DNA of 64,000 nt from CAYUVA01 sp964448115 [NCBI: uncultured bacterium] (GCA_964448115.1 CAYUVA010000005.1:52465-116464), one strand, 5' to 3'. Shown: positions 17,635-28,521, counted from the stretch's first letter. The notes: generated by a model from the sequence alone, not told the origin. Program-made: numbers and translations.

Positions 17635-18600
17635 ATGGAACCTTACATAGTCTTTTGCGATCAGGAGGATCCAGGGATTGAAGTCCTTGGCGGCAAAGGA
17701 ACAAACCTAAAAAAGCTGTACGATGCCGGCTTCGATGTGCCTTCATTTCTAACCATCACCAGCAGTGCATATCTCGATTTTCTTAGCCAAAATGACCTGC
17801 TGTCCAAGATAGAGCTTCTTAAGAGCGAGCTTAAAGATACATTGGAACCAGGCTCCCTTTACACATGGTTCTCCGAGGCATTTCTCAGCGCTCGCATGCC
17901 TGCAGGGCTTCAAAACGAGCTGGACAAAGGGGTAAGAAGATTACACTCGATGTCCGGCCAAGGTTCCGATTCCCTTGCTGTAAGGTCATCAGCCACCCTG
18001 GAGGATGCTGATGTACACTCCTTTGCCGGGGTACAGGAGACTTATCTTAATATCAGGGATCTTGAGCTTTTGGAGTACTATGTAAAGCGTTGTTATCTAT
18101 CCGCCTGGCGTCCGGCCGCGGTTTCCTATCGGGATAAGATGGGTATAGGCGGCGATGATTTTGCGATGGCAGTGGTAATCCAACCGATGATCCATGCAGA
18201 ATGTTCGGGGATTATCTTTACGATTGATCCAACCCCGCAGGGCAGTAAGAACAATATGGTCATCACGGCAGGCTTGGGGCTTGGCGAGGGGATCGTGGGA
18301 CAAAAGACCAATGCTGATACTTTCATAATCGATAAAGAGACCTTGAGCATTGAGTCAAGGCAGATCTCAGAGAAAAAGACTTGCATAGTACCCAGAGAAG
18401 ATATCGATGGGGTGATCGAGGTCAAGACCGATCCGTCTCTGCACACAAGGCCAGCACTTACCGATGAGGAAGTAACGGCACTTGGTAAGACAGCCCTAAA
18501 GATAGTTGAATTATTTGAAGGCAAACCTCAGGACATTGAGTGGGCTAAGCGAGGCGATCGCTTCTTTATCCTTCAATCGCGTCCTATTACTGGACTATAG
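17635..18600 (+). CDS. Free-standing PEP/pyruvate-binding (PPDK N-terminal) domain protein
   Basis: 321 residues from the ATG at 17635; the frame stays open upstream to 17524 and an ATG at 17581 is an alternative. The sequence matches the ATP-grasp domain of pyruvate phosphate dikinase and PEP synthase: VLGGKGTNLKKLYDAG, LAVRSSATLEDADVHSFAG, QPMIHAECSGIIFTIDP, ITAGLGLGEGIV and FILQSRPITG. It ends there: the phospho-histidine swivelling domain and the PEP-binding barrel are missing and are not encoded nearby. It may work with separate partner subunits, as split pyruvate-water dikinases do, or phosphorylate another substrate. Divergent from htrA. Confidence 0.85.
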   Translation: MEPYIVFCDQEDPGIEVLGGKGTNLKKLYDAGFDVPSFLTITSSAYLDFLSQNDLLSKIELLKSELKDTLEPGSLYTWFSEAFLSARMPAGLQNELDKGVRRLHSMSGQGSDSLAVRSSATLEDADVHSFAGVQETYLNIRDLELLEYYVKRCYLSAWRPAAVSYRDKMGIGGDDFAMAVVIQPMIHAECSGIIFTIDPTPQGSKNNMVITAGLGLGEGIVGQKTNADTFIIDKETLSIESRQISEKKTCIVPREDIDGVIEVKTDPSLHTRPALTDEEVTALGKTALKIVELFEGKPQDIEWAKRGDRFFILQSRPITGL

Positions 18601-18762
18601 GCGGTATTCGGCAGTTGGAGCCTGCAAGCCATCCTCGTTAAAAATGCTCCCTTCGCTGCTAATAATCACCTACTAGAATATCAATGTAATTGTGGTAATA
18701 TTACAACGCCCTTATCAAATTTTATAGAGGTGATTAATGGATCTTTCAGGAGACGGGCAAGA

Positions 18763-21387
18763 ATGGGGAAAAAACGAACCATAGCCAACAAGGACAAGAG
18801 GTACATTGCTGATAATTACCTGCTGGTCTCCGATAAAATGATGGCAAATAAGCTCGGAGTCGATACTGCCCAGGTAAAATCTACCAGGCGAGAGCTTGGA
18901 TTATATAGACTTTTCCCCGGCAACCTGGAGATGACCAAGGTGGATGTTCATGCTTTGTTGGTTGCTCTCTTATGTGGCTTGGTCATCTTAATTGCGGTTA
19001 CTCACCAGGTAGCGCCTATAATCTCCGCAGGGGACTCGGGGGACCTGACCGCGGCAGCTTATTCACTGGGCGTTCCGCATCCGACCGGCTATCCGACCTA
19101 TATCATGCTGAGTAAACTATTTACTTTGCTAGTGCCGCTGGGGAACATCGGCTTTCGTTGCGGGGTTTTATCAACTGTGTTCGCCGCTATTGCAGTAATA
19201 TTAATGATGCTGGCTTGTTATCGGCTAACCTCCTCGCTTATCATCCCAGTCTTTTTTTCGCTGTTGATCGGTCTTGGACCTGTATTCGTATCCCAGAGCG
19301 TGCTTGCCGAGGTATATACATTCCATCTTGTGCTTTTAATGCTTGTTTTCCATGCTTTCTTGAGTTACCTGGGCGATGCGAACCTTCGCCGATTGTTTAT
19401 ACTGTTCTTCCTGTGCGGGTTGTCGCTCACCAATCATCTGACATCGATATTTTTTGTCCTGGCTATACTGGTGGTGCTGGTGATTTACCATCGGCGCCAG
19501 ATGCTCAAGGGGGATGCATGGCTCGTAGCCATAGGCTTTATTCTGTTGGCTATTTCGATTTATATTTATCTTCCCCTGCGGGGGAGCCGCGTCGAGTTGG
19601 CATCCTGGGGGCATATCAAAACGATCTCGCAGGCATTGGATCATGTACTTGGCAAGGTATATCAACATAAAATGGTTCCAGAACCAAAGACGATTATTCA
19701 AAACCTTTGGCTCTTTTTTCATCATTCATGCCGGGAGATCTTGTATTTCGGATGGCTATTAGCCCTTGTTGGTTTCTATGCTTTATACAGGCGAAAGAAG
19801 CAATTATTTGTTTTTTGCAGTGTATTTATAATTTCCAGCATAATCCATATCATCAATTATAACATCATCGACATACAGGCTTATTATCTACCTACTTTTA
19901 TGTTACTGGGACTACTCATCTGTATTGGACTTGCAGGCATCAGCCGCTATCTTTCTGTACGATTTCCTATGTCCAAGGCGCCAGTAGCATACACGGTCTA
20001 TGCAATTCTTGTCTTGGCAATACCGCTTGCTTCCTACTTGAGCAGCTTTTACGAGAACGATAAAAGCAATAACTTCATCGCTTATGACTATGGGCGTAAC
20101 ATACTGATTACCCCAGAGCAGGGGATTGTTCTCTTCTGCATGGGAGACAACCAGGTGTTCCCCCTTATATACCTACAAACCGCCGAGGCTTGGCGCCCTG
20201 ATATCAGGGTATTCCATCGCGGCGGCTACCTGTTCGAGGATATCTATAATCTTGAGGATGCCAACATCAATAGGGATGCTTTGCAAAGGCGAGTAGAGAA
20301 GGATTACATAGGACGATTAGGCAACAGGGTTTATTTCACCGATGAAACAGACCTTTCCATGCTGGATAACTTTGAGCTTATCGCCGAGGGTCTTATTTTC
20401 CGCGCCTGGCAGATCAACAAGCTATATAAGCCTAGACTCGATTTCTGGAAGGCATACTCCATGCGCGGCTTGGAGGATGATGCGGTTTACAAGAAGGATT
20501 ACCTGACCTCATATATTGCCACCAAGGTTCAGTGGCGCCATGCGCGTTACCTGGCTGATACCGGTAAAATCGACAGTGCCATGCTCCAGTACGAGATGGC
20601 TGCTCAGTCCGGTGAGAACATCGGCAAAGCGCAATATAACCTTGGCTTGATGTACGAGCAACAGGGGGATTTCAGCAAGGCAGTCAAGTATTACAAAAAA
20701 GCGATTGAATTGGAACCAGACCTGGAACAACCATACCTGAATCTCGGATTATTGTATGAAAAATTGGGCAACCTGAACGATGCTTACCGCTTATATGGGC
20801 AGGGGCTTGCTTCCAATCCTAACTCTTACGAGCTTAATATGCGCCTAGGATACGCGGCGGAAAGAAGGGGAGACTGGCGCAAGGCAGCCGATGCCTACGA
20901 GCAGGCAGTTAGATTGAGTCCACATAGTGCTGATGCACACAATAATCTCGGAGTTGCGTTGGCAGCCAATAACCGCAACCAGGAAGCGCTAAAACATCTT
21001 CAGGTAGCCCTTCAGATAGAGCCTGATAGCTCAAAGAGCTTAAATAACCTGGGGGTGATATATAATACGATCAATCAACCGAAAAAGGCGATTCCATATC
21101 TTCAGAAGGCGATAGATCTTGACCCCGACTACGCAGAAGCTTACAGCAACCTCGCCCTGGCGCATCTTCTTTTAAGGCAGTACAGCGATGCTACCTATTA
21201 TTATGAGAAGTCATTGAACCTTAATCCGGACCTGACCAGGTCGATCTATAATCTTGGTTACATCTATATTTATCACACGAGTGAGATGGATAAAGGTCTG
21301 CGGCTGTGGCGGCGATACCTGGAGCTGGAGCCGAACAGTCCCCAGGCTCACTCGATAAGAAGCGAACTATCAAGGCTCGGTGGATAA
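18763..21387 (+). CDS. DUF2723-type polytopic membrane protein with TPR repeats
   Basis: 874 residues from the ATG at 18763, preceded by AGGAGA with 9 bases spacing; an upstream GTG at 18730 is in frame but lacks such a site. Residues about 8-45 look like a helix-turn-helix (YIADNYLLVSDKMMANKLG, then STRRELGL). Next come about ten membrane segments with the DUF2723 signature SAGDSGDLTAAAYSLGVPHPTGYPTY, typical of GT-C-like membrane proteins. From about residue 600 there are seven or eight TPR units (AQYNLGLMYEQQGDFSKAVKY and relatives). It may transfer sugars or scaffold envelope assembly. It opens a run that continues into ispD after 6 bases. Confidence 0.8.
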   Translation: MGKKRTIANKDKRYIADNYLLVSDKMMANKLGVDTAQVKSTRRELGLYRLFPGNLEMTKVDVHALLVALLCGLVILIAVTHQVAPIISAGDSGDLTAAAYSLGVPHPTGYPTYIMLSKLFTLLVPLGNIGFRCGVLSTVFAAIAVILMMLACYRLTSSLIIPVFFSLLIGLGPVFVSQSVLAEVYTFHLVLLMLVFHAFLSYLGDANLRRLFILFFLCGLSLTNHLTSIFFVLAILVVLVIYHRRQMLKGDAWLVAIGFILLAISIYIYLPLRGSRVELASWGHIKTISQALDHVLGKVYQHKMVPEPKTIIQNLWLFFHHSCREILYFGWLLALVGFYALYRRKKQLFVFCSVFIISSIIHIINYNIIDIQAYYLPTFMLLGLLICIGLAGISRYLSVRFPMSKAPVAYTVYAILVLAIPLASYLSSFYENDKSNNFIAYDYGRNILITPEQGIVLFCMGDNQVFPLIYLQTAEAWRPDIRVFHRGGYLFEDIYNLEDANINRDALQRRVEKDYIGRLGNRVYFTDETDLSMLDNFELIAEGLIFRAWQINKLYKPRLDFWKAYSMRGLEDDAVYKKDYLTSYIATKVQWRHARYLADTGKIDSAMLQYEMAAQSGENIGKAQYNLGLMYEQQGDFSKAVKYYKKAIELEPDLEQPYLNLGLLYEKLGNLNDAYRLYGQGLASNPNSYELNMRLGYAAERRGDWRKAADAYEQAVRLSPHSADAHNNLGVALAANNRNQEALKHLQVALQIEPDSSKSLNNLGVIYNTINQPKKAIPYLQKAIDLDPDYAEAYSNLALAHLLLRQYSDATYYYEKSLNLNPDLTRSIYNLGYIYIYHTSEMDKGLRLWRRYLELEPNSPQAHSIRSELSRLGG

Positions 21388-21393
21388 GATATC

Positions 21394-22119
21394 ATGGGTT
21401 TCCCCAAGGAAAAATTTAAGGCTTTGGTTATTTTGCTTGCCGCCGGCGGTGGCAGGCGATTTACCAGCCAAAACCATACCCCAAAACAATTCGCAAAGCT
21501 GTGTGAGCAACCTATGATAATACACCCGCTAAGGACGATGAGCCTGTGCGACTGCGTTGAGCAGATATTGATTGTTGCTCCATTGGGGTGGATTCATCCT
21601 GTTGAGGAGCTAGTCATTAAAAATGATCTAAGAAAAGTGCTGGCAGTGATCCCAGGCGACGTTACTCGACAGTTATCAAGCTATTCTGGAATAAAATGGC
21701 TTGTGGAGCATGATTATCCGGATGATAGTTTGATTTTGATCCATGATGCAGCACGTCCTTTTGTAACCAGAGATCTTATCTTCTCGGTTGCCCAAGCTGC
21801 CGCTGTAAATGGAGCCGCCATACCTATCATTCCCATGACCGACACGCTGATCCAAAAAAAGCACCATGGCAGCCTTACCTACCCGGAACGCAAAGACCTC
21901 TTCATGGTACAAACTCCACAGGGATTCAGGCTCGATATCATCTTTCAAGCTCACCTGGAGGCTAAAAAAAGGGGACAGACCGATGCGCTCGATGATAGCA
22001 GCCTGGTATTTTATATGGGAGTTAAGCCAGCATTTACCCAAGGTAATGCATTCAACCTTAAGATAACCTTTTCGGATGATATCGATTACCTTCAAAGGAT
22101 AACTGGCTATGAGACCTAG
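21394..22119 (+). CDS. ispD: 2-C-methyl-D-erythritol 4-phosphate cytidylyltransferase
   Basis: 241 residues. Nucleotidyltransferase motifs of IspD are present: LLAAGGGRRF, PKQFAKL, PGDVTRQLS, LILIHDAARPFV and TDTLIQK. It attaches CMP to methylerythritol phosphate, step 3 of the MEP isoprenoid pathway. The MEP pathway is the bacterial route, which supports a bacterial chromosome despite the archaeal-type gatE elsewhere in the window. It overlaps the following methyltransferase by 11 bases. Confidence 0.92.
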   Translation: MGFPKEKFKALVILLAAGGGRRFTSQNHTPKQFAKLCEQPMIIHPLRTMSLCDCVEQILIVAPLGWIHPVEELVIKNDLRKVLAVIPGDVTRQLSSYSGIKWLVEHDYPDDSLILIHDAARPFVTRDLIFSVAQAAAVNGAAIPIIPMTDTLIQKKHHGSLTYPERKDLFMVQTPQGFRLDIIFQAHLEAKKRGQTDALDDSSLVFYMGVKPAFTQGNAFNLKITFSDDIDYLQRITGYET

Positions 22120-22909
22120 AAATATTATTCTGGAGGGATATCTTTCCCAGGCGCCTATAGCGCTCGGACTTGTAAGAGCCGTGGAGTGCGCTGCCCTTGC
22201 ACGACTTAGACTGGAAAACCCGCTTCTCGATATCGGCTGCGGAGATGGACTATTCATGCAGGTTCTAAAAACCGTCCACCCGAGCCTCCAACCTGTAGGA
22301 GTAGATACAGATGCCAGGGAACTTGAGATAGCGCGCCGACGAAAAGGGATCTACAAGTCGGTTACAAGATCCTCAGCCACCAGCCTCCCCTTTAAACCTA
22401 ACAGCTTCAAGACAGTTGTATTGAACAGCGTCATAGAACATATTACCGACTACCACCAGGCAATAGGGGAATCCTATCGAGTTTTAACTTCAGGTGGCAG
22501 GTTATATATAATAACGCCGACGACATACTTATCGCAGTTTTTCTACTTCAGCGATCTTGCACAACGAAAAGGAAGCCAAAGCATTTCTGTTATGTACCAG
22601 CAAATAAAGAACAACCTCTGGCGACATGTCAGCGTCTTCACCCCCGGATTTTGGAGCAAGGAACTATCCGAGATCGGTTTTATCGATATAGGATATAGGA
22701 TGATCCTCTCTGGAGACCTTACCAGGTTGTGCGATATACTGGGATTCTTCGCATTACCGAGCAAGCTAATAAAAAGGCTTACTGGAAGGTTACTAGTTTT
22801 TCCCGGCTCCTGGAGGGGGCATTTATTATCCAGGATGCTATATAAATACTACGGCTCAGATGCAGAGAAATTAGGTGCAGGTATCGTGCTTTGGGGAACT
22901 AAGTCATGA
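22109..22909 (+). CDS. Class I SAM-dependent methyltransferase
   Basis: 266 residues. The SAM-binding motif I is LLDIGCGDGLF, motif II-like GVDTDARELEIA, and motif IV-like VVLNSVIEHITDYHQA, as in UbiE/COQ5-type Methyltransf_11 proteins. The C-terminal third has hydrophobic patches (SKELSEIGFIDIGYRM) but no clear membrane domain. The substrate cannot be read from sequence; its place between ispD and a periplasmic protein suggests a lipid or envelope substrate at most. It overlaps the next gene by ATGA. Confidence 0.82.
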   Translation: MRPRNIILEGYLSQAPIALGLVRAVECAALARLRLENPLLDIGCGDGLFMQVLKTVHPSLQPVGVDTDARELEIARRRKGIYKSVTRSSATSLPFKPNSFKTVVLNSVIEHITDYHQAIGESYRVLTSGGRLYIITPTTYLSQFFYFSDLAQRKGSQSISVMYQQIKNNLWRHVSVFTPGFWSKELSEIGFIDIGYRMILSGDLTRLCDILGFFALPSKLIKRLTGRLLVFPGSWRGHLLSRMLYKYYGSDAEKLGAGIVLWGTKS

Positions 22910-23901
22910 AAACTATCCTGTGTGTTCTTCTCATCTGTATGCTTATTAGCTCGGTAGCTTTCTGCGATCAAGCAAGGGACTTCGAGCAGATCAGTGAACT
23001 ATTTCACAATGCTGATTACTTCAAGGTAACACCCCTATGTAAAAGATTCATCAAGATATATCCGGATAGCCCGTTGATCTACGATGTGTTATATATACTC
23101 GCTCGAAGTACAGGAAATTACTCCGAGGCAGTAAATTCCTTAGAGAGAATAATAAACGAATGCAGCGAAGAAAAGGCACGCATCAACGCACGCTTCGATT
23201 TGCTCCAGTTATTATATCTGAAAGGCGATTTTCAAGGTATTTTGCAGCGATTTAAGAACAGCTCCGCTGAACAGTTTGGTGAAGGTAATCAACCGGAGGC
23301 GCTTTTTTATATATCTGAAGCCTTTATCCAGAACGAGGAATACAACCGGGCAGTAAGCAAGTTGACCTCGTTGACCATTGCCTATCCGAGCGACCGCTTC
23401 GCCCACCTGGCACAGGCTGCCATAGCATACTGCTACCTGAAAATGAACAAGCCTGACATGGCAAGAGCACAGATATCGATGCTAATGGAAGCCACAGACT
23501 CGGCGATGGCTATCTCAAGGGCAAAAGAGATCCTGGCTATGCTTGGCGATGAAAATATGTCTGTTTCACATGCTGCTGAACATCCTAAAAGGGGTTCGCC
23601 AATCCCTCAAGCCATGGATATATCGCCTGTAGAGCCTTCAACGATACCTACCGAACAACCGACAGAAAAAAAGGTCTATTATAGCGTGCAGGTTGGTGCT
23701 TATGCGATCAGGGAAAATGCCCTTAAAAGGCAAAAGGAGCTTGAGGAAATCGGTTATGAGGTAATGATAAACAAGGCTGTGGTACAAGGGAGAACGCTCT
23801 ATCGACTAAGGATCGGTAATTTCGACACCCTCGAACAGGCTCAGATAATGCAAAAGAAGCTCCAATCCCAGGGCATTGCCTGCTTTATTAGCCAGCAGTA
23901 A
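22906..23901 (+). CDS. Secreted TPR-like protein with C-terminal SPOR domain
   Basis: 331 residues. A signal peptide (MKTILCVLLICMLISSVAF) precedes about 200 residues of helical repeats resembling YbgF/BamD-type TPRs (FYISEAFIQNEEYNRAVSKL, AYPSDRFAHLAQAAIAYCYL). After a Pro/Thr-rich spacer comes a SPOR domain (YYSVQVGAYAIRENALKR to LYRLRIGNFDTLEQAQIM). SPOR domains bind glycan strands lacking stem peptides, usually at division sites. It likely acts in the periplasm on peptidoglycan during division or envelope constriction. It shares a start/stop overlap with the upstream methyltransferase. Confidence 0.85.
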   Translation: MKTILCVLLICMLISSVAFCDQARDFEQISELFHNADYFKVTPLCKRFIKIYPDSPLIYDVLYILARSTGNYSEAVNSLERIINECSEEKARINARFDLLQLLYLKGDFQGILQRFKNSSAEQFGEGNQPEALFYISEAFIQNEEYNRAVSKLTSLTIAYPSDRFAHLAQAAIAYCYLKMNKPDMARAQISMLMEATDSAMAISRAKEILAMLGDENMSVSHAAEHPKRGSPIPQAMDISPVEPSTIPTEQPTEKKVYYSVQVGAYAIRENALKRQKELEEIGYEVMINKAVVQGRTLYRLRIGNFDTLEQAQIMQKKLQSQGIACFISQQ

Positions 23902-24042
23902 GATTCTTTGTTGGCTATAGTAAACCAGACCTGGTGAAGAATGATATCATTGAGATGTTTTCAAGGCTAATTGGATTACTTGAGACTATCAAGGCATTCT
24001 GCTAGATTTTATAATATAATGAAACCGGGGAGTTGATGGTTT

Positions 24043-27000
24043 ATGAGACTGGGCAGGCACTCGTTGGCGTTGATTCTTACCATTGCCGTGGTGTCGATCT
24101 CGGTTGCAAGCGGCGAGGAGATAGTTCGCTATGCGGGATCGGTGCCATTTAGATGGCTCTGGATAGCCGAGTGGAACGCGACCGGTGCCCCAGATGACAA
24201 GGTTGCTTATAGCCTGTACTCCACAGAGAATCTCACTGGCAAAGATTTCAACTTCAACCAGCACCTTGGCGTGATAACCAAGGTCGAGATAGGAGTATAT
24301 TCAAGGAATGAGGGTGCTCCTAATTTTGAGATGGAACTATCCCATAATCACGGCAGCACAAAGGCAATCTTTTCGCATGCCAATTATCAATGGGCGGTTG
24401 CTGATGTAACCAGTGATACCGAATGGACCTGGGAGAAGCTAAATAGTATAGAGTTAAGTTATAATCGGCATTCCAGCGGCGGTAGCACCAATAATCAATA
24501 TGTTAATTGCTTTGCGGTCAGGGTGAACTATCTGCCGCCGACATTTACTCCGACATCTACTGCCACACCAACTGCCACACCAATTCATACCTTCACTCCC
24601 ACCAGGACTCCAACCTCCACGATCACCCCGACCATGACCATGACGCCGACCATCTCGCCGACTCCATCGAATACGCCATCGCCTACCATCAGTCCTACAC
24701 CGAGCAATACTCCCACAGCGACCGAAACCCCCGTTCTATCCTCAACACCGACAGCCACCCCAACCAGCTCAGCCACATCATCGCCAACCCCGACAGCTAC
24801 AGATACAGCATCTCCAACATTGACCCCCACAGCAACCGACACCTTCACCGATACCCCGACCCCGACGGTTACCCCGACCCCGGTGGAGGGCATAATCTTC
24901 GGCGATGTAACCTGGTACAAGGCACAAAGTCCATATCTAATCGGCGGGAATCTTCTAGTTGATGAAAGCGCTTCCTTGACCATTGAACCTGGGGTCATCG
25001 TTTACTTCATGGGCTATTACCATATCCATGTTGATGGTCTGCTGGTAGCCAGGGGCACTGAGCAGGATCCGATATTTTTCACTTCCTATGCAGGCGACCC
25101 CTCGCCGGGGGACTGGGAGACGATCTTTTTTAGGGCAGGCAGCGCTGATGCCACCTTCGATGCAGGCGGTGTTTACACCGGTGGCTGCATAATGGAGCAC
25201 TGTGTTATCGAGTATGGCACAAGTGGGATCCAATGCGAGGATAGCGCCCCATACATACATAAGTGCCTGATCTGGCTGAACGAGAATCGTGACGCTGGCG
25301 GCGGTGGATTGGCGATGCGCAATGGAGCATCACCGGTGGTGGAGAACAACTCGATCATTTATAACTATGCCATGCGCGGAGCGGGGATAGATATCTCCAG
25401 CAGCGCTGGTGTAATACGCTCCAATATCATTGCCGGCAACATGGCTGAGACCCGTGGCGGGGGCATAAATGTTTTTTACAATACAACCACCCAGATAATC
25501 GATAACTACCTGGCTGAGAACTACTCTGACAGCGAGGGCACCGGCGTTGGGGGGGCTGGACTCAATGTTGATACATCACCGATAATGTTCAATTACAACA
25601 CGGTTATACGCAACTTCGGACAGGGATTACAGACAGATGGTAGCCAGTCTTTTTTATACAATACCATCATGGGAAACGAGGATGCGGGAGTAGTGGGTAA
25701 TCCTCTCAATATCAACTACTGTAACCTGTTGGATAACAATATTTATAATCTGAAGCTTAGCGGGGTCAGCGATGTCGATGCCAAGGAGAACTACTGGGGC
25801 ACAACCGATCTAGGGGAGATCGCTGAGCTTATACTCGACAATGATGATGAAGCCTACCTTGGAACTGCCTATATACAGCCGATCTCGTCGCAGTATAGAA
25901 TCGATGCTCCTCCTCCGCCTCCCTTTGATCTTTCCGGGGTATGCGATCTGACCACGGTGCACCTCCAGTGGAGCAACCCTCAGATTAGCGACCTGCAGGG
26001 ATGCAAGATATACTACGATCTATGGAAGTCGGGGTATCCTTACCAGGGAATCGGCGCCGAGGAAGGCTTATCTCCGATAGATGTAGGCAATACGGAGAAC
26101 TACACTATCACCGGCTTGCAGCCTGATTCTCCTTACTACTTCGCGGTTACCTGTTATGACAGCCAGGGCAACGAGAGCTGGTACAGCCGTGAGATAGAGA
26201 TCTGGACGCATAGCACACAGCCATCTGCAACCCCTACTCCAACAGCCTCAGCGTCAATAACCGCCACCATCACCGCGACAACGACCCAGACTGCGCCAGG
26301 CTCACCAACTGCCACGCCAACGATCACACCAACAGTAACACCGCCAGACCCTCCGGTAATGAATGATCTAGCCGATTATCAAAGCGGCCATAGCGTTTTT
26401 GTCTCCTGGGATGCTGTTCCCGGCGCCTCGGAGTACAGGGTCGAGGCTTCACCGGATAACTTCTATACCATAGAAGCCACTAGCGGCTGGATCACAGAAA
26501 CATGCTATACATTCTTGGAACTGGAGGATGGCTCTACATACTGCTTTCGGGCAAAGGCTCGCACGGAAACTATGCAAGAGAGCGCTTATTCTAGGACCGT
26601 TTGCACAACCATTGACAATCAACCGCCTTTCATCGCTGCTGCTGGATACTGGGATACGGATCTAAGCAGTTCCGCTGGAGGGATGCTGACCATGATTGCA
26701 GCGGTGATAGACTCCCCGCATTCCAAGGCGATTAGCTCCGTGGAGGTATTGTACGATGGCGCTGCAACCGGCATTTTGCTTCACGATGATGGTCTATTTG
26801 GGGATCAGACCGCCTCTGATATGCTTTATACATTCTCGGTGAATATCCCCCCTGGGGTAGCCCCAGCAGAGTTTTTATTGGAGCTTAGGGCAATTGACAT
26901 GGCAGGGAATACCTCATTGATCTGGCCTTACCTGATTATTAGCGACACAGATGATACATTAAGTAATTACCGATGGCTTCAATTCGAGCATGATCGGCAG

Positions 27001-27378
27001 GTGAGCTGGTTCAGCGAATATCTCAATGCCCTGCAAGCGAAATCTACTGCCAACAATCCTTTCATCATGGTAGCAGGCTACCTGTTCACCGTGCTTAATC
27101 GTTCCGGCGGCGAGTTCACCATGATAGCCTTGGTAAGCCATCCGATGGGAATTAGCGCCATCAGCTCGGTCGAGATGTATGTAAGCGGTTACCCTACTGG
27201 TGTTTATTTATATGATAATGGCTTAAACGGAGATCTGGTTGCAGGGGATGGCGTTTATACATTCCATATCCCACAGATCGGCGCCGATCCACCGGTGGGA
27301 GTATATATTATAGAATTGCGAGCAAAAGATATCTACGGAACTTTCAGCGTTACCTGGCCCTACCTGGTCATACAGTGA
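24043..27378 (+). CDS. Large secreted right-handed beta-helix protein with FN3-like domains and two C-terminal modules
   Basis: 1111 residues with a signal peptide (about 1-24). An N-terminal beta-sandwich (about 25-165) is followed by a Thr/Pro-rich linker (about 166-282). Next is a right-handed beta-helix (about 285-620) with repeated short strands such as [19 protein letters not shown]. Then come an FN3-like domain ([13 protein letters not shown]), a second Thr/Pro linker, another FN3-like domain, and two copies of a roughly 105-residue module (26620-26943 and 27052-27375). The module carries the pattern SSVEV-Y-G-x2-TG ... D-x-G-x2-GD ... YTF ... ELRA-D. Probably cell-surface or extracellular; beta-helices often bind or cleave polysaccharides, but no catalytic signature was recognised. 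Confidence 0.8.
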   Translation: MRLGRHSLALILTIAVVSISVASGEEIVRYAGSVPFRWLWIAEWNATGAPDDKVAYSLYSTENLTGKDFNFNQHLGVITKVEIGVYSRNEGAPNFEMELSHNHGSTKAIFSHANYQWAVADVTSDTEWTWEKLNSIELSYNRHSSGGSTNNQYVNCFAVRVNYLPPTFTPTSTATPTATPIHTFTPTRTPTSTITPTMTMTPTISPTPSNTPSPTISPTPSNTPTATETPVLSSTPTATPTSSATSSPTPTATDTASPTLTPTATDTFTDTPTPTVTPTPVEGIIFGDVTWYKAQSPYLIGGNLLVDESASLTIEPGVIVYFMGYYHIHVDGLLVARGTEQDPIFFTSYAGDPSPGDWETIFFRAGSADATFDAGGVYTGGCIMEHCVIEYGTSGIQCEDSAPYIHKCLIWLNENRDAGGGGLAMRNGASPVVENNSIIYNYAMRGAGIDISSSAGVIRSNIIAGNMAETRGGGINVFYNTTTQIIDNYLAENYSDSEGTGVGGAGLNVDTSPIMFNYNTVIRNFGQGLQTDGSQSFLYNTIMGNEDAGVVGNPLNINYCNLLDNNIYNLKLSGVSDVDAKENYWGTTDLGEIAELILDNDDEAYLGTAYIQPISSQYRIDAPPPPPFDLSGVCDLTTVHLQWSNPQISDLQGCKIYYDLWKSGYPYQGIGAEEGLSPIDVGNTENYTITGLQPDSPYYFAVTCYDSQGNESWYSREIEIWTHSTQPSATPTPTASASITATITATTTQTAPGSPTATPTITPTVTPPDPPVMNDLADYQSGHSVFVSWDAVPGASEYRVEASPDNFYTIEATSGWITETCYTFLELEDGSTYCFRAKARTETMQESAYSRTVCTTIDNQPPFIAAAGYWDTDLSSSAGGMLTMIAAVIDSPHSKAISSVEVLYDGAATGILLHDDGLFGDQTASDMLYTFSVNIPPGVAPAEFLLELRAIDMAGNTSLIWPYLIISDTDDTLSNYRWLQFEHDRQVSWFSEYLNALQAKSTANNPFIMVAGYLFTVLNRSGGEFTMIALVSHPMGISAISSVEMYVSGYPTGVYLYDNGLNGDLVAGDGVYTFHIPQIGADPPVGVYIIELRAKDIYGTFSVTWPYLVIQ

Positions 27379-27405
27379 AATTTACATAGATCCTTCCATC
27401 TTCGA

Positions 27406-28521
27406 TCAAGATTCAAGTAACGAAGCCCTTATCTGTTTTGTAACATCGATTAGGGTGCTGCAACACTTGCGGCATTGCGCGCTCAATTTGCCCTCCAGAA
27501 AGTGTCTTCTTTTCGATGTGAAGTATTCTCCATACCAGATCTCTTCGAGTGATTTTTCTGTTGCATACTCGGTGCTATCAGGGTCATCGAACCCGCAGGG
27601 GCATGTCTTTCCGTCCGCCCTGATGCCCATTCGATACCAGGCTTCATAGCAGGCTGCGCGCATAAAGGGGCTTTTTGGGGACTCGCGCTTGGCAAGAACT
27701 CTCATCAGTTTATCCATTTGCGAGGTATGATCAATATATGGCATTCTCCCTAGGCTTGGCAAGTTTGTGTTGATTCGTAGTTTCTGGGACAATTTAATCG
27801 CATAGTCAATTTGATTATTGAACTCGATGAGTTGCTCCTTAGATAGCTTGAGCGACTCGCCCATTGGCGTATAAACTGTTATCGGTTCAATGAACAGTGC
27901 ATCGACGCCGAGTTGGCTGCTGAATCGTATGAAGCCGACCAGGTCTCGATAATTCAGGTTGGTCAACACAGCTCCAAGTTCCAGGTATGGCTTGCTAGAT
28001 GATTGCCTTTGTTTCTCGGCGACGAAGCCCCCGATGATCTCGACCGCTTTATCGAATGCACCGGCTCTGTTGACCAAACGGTCATGTATAGTACTAATAT
28101 GGGACTCGAAGGAGAACTTGATATGATCCCACCTTTTGGCGACTAGGGACTTGATATCTCCTTTATCGAAAAGAAGCCCATTAGTGCAGATATACCCACG
28201 CATATCGAGTTTCTTTATCAACAACATAATTTCTGTACATAAATGCTTTCGTACGATCGCATCGCCCCCCCCTATGATGCGCCACTCCAGTACTCCCAAC
28301 GCCTTGCCCTCTTTAATGATGCGTCGATAATCATCATCCGACATCTCAAAGCCATAATCGATATCGGAAATCCCATATCTCCAGCAAAATAGACAATTCA
28401 AGTTACATCGCAGGGTAGGCGCTAACTCCACCGATAAAGGGGGTGCTGGTTTGCCTTGCATCCAATTACGCAGCCTTTGGTTGCGCTCTTTTATAAGATC
28501 ATTCTCTTCCATATTCACCAT
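27406..28521 (-). CDS. Radical SAM protein with SPASM-like C-terminus (third of three)
   Basis: 371 residues. The radical SAM cluster ligands are in TLRCNLNCLFCWRYG (CX3CX2C, about residues 36-43). The barrel continues with IIGGGDAIVRKHL, YICTNGLLFD and KFSFESHI. The C-terminus has CPCGFDD and CRKCCS, fitting a SPASM or twitch auxiliary Fe-S domain. The family acts on peptides, proteins or small molecules. It overlaps the preceding radical SAM gene by 7 bases. It resembles that neighbour in length and in stretches such as EPITVYTPMGESLKLS against EPLTVHSAMGEKLKIT, so the pair probably arose by duplication. No precursor peptide gene is visible. Confidence 0.85.
   Translation of the reverse strand: MVNMEENDLIKERNQRLRNWMQGKPAPPLSVELAPTLRCNLNCLFCWRYGISDIDYGFEMSDDDYRRIIKEGKALGVLEWRIIGGGDAIVRKHLCTEIMLLIKKLDMRGYICTNGLLFDKGDIKSLVAKRWDHIKFSFESHISTIHDRLVNRAGAFDKAVEIIGGFVAEKQRQSSSKPYLELGAVLTNLNYRDLVGFIRFSSQLGVDALFIEPITVYTPMGESLKLSKEQLIEFNNQIDYAIKLSQKLRINTNLPSLGRMPYIDHTSQMDKLMRVLAKRESPKSPFMRAACYEAWYRMGIRADGKTCPCGFDDPDSTEYATEKSLEEIWYGEYFTSKRRHFLEGKLSAQCRKCCSTLIDVTKQIRASLLES

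Noticed and set aside
24585-24998. Long antisense frame rich in Val-Gly opposite the Thr/Pro linker
   Set aside because: It is the reverse complement of a repetitive ACN/CCN linker inside a clear secreted protein; similar frames occur at 37708-38031 and 54536-54763 and have no independent support.
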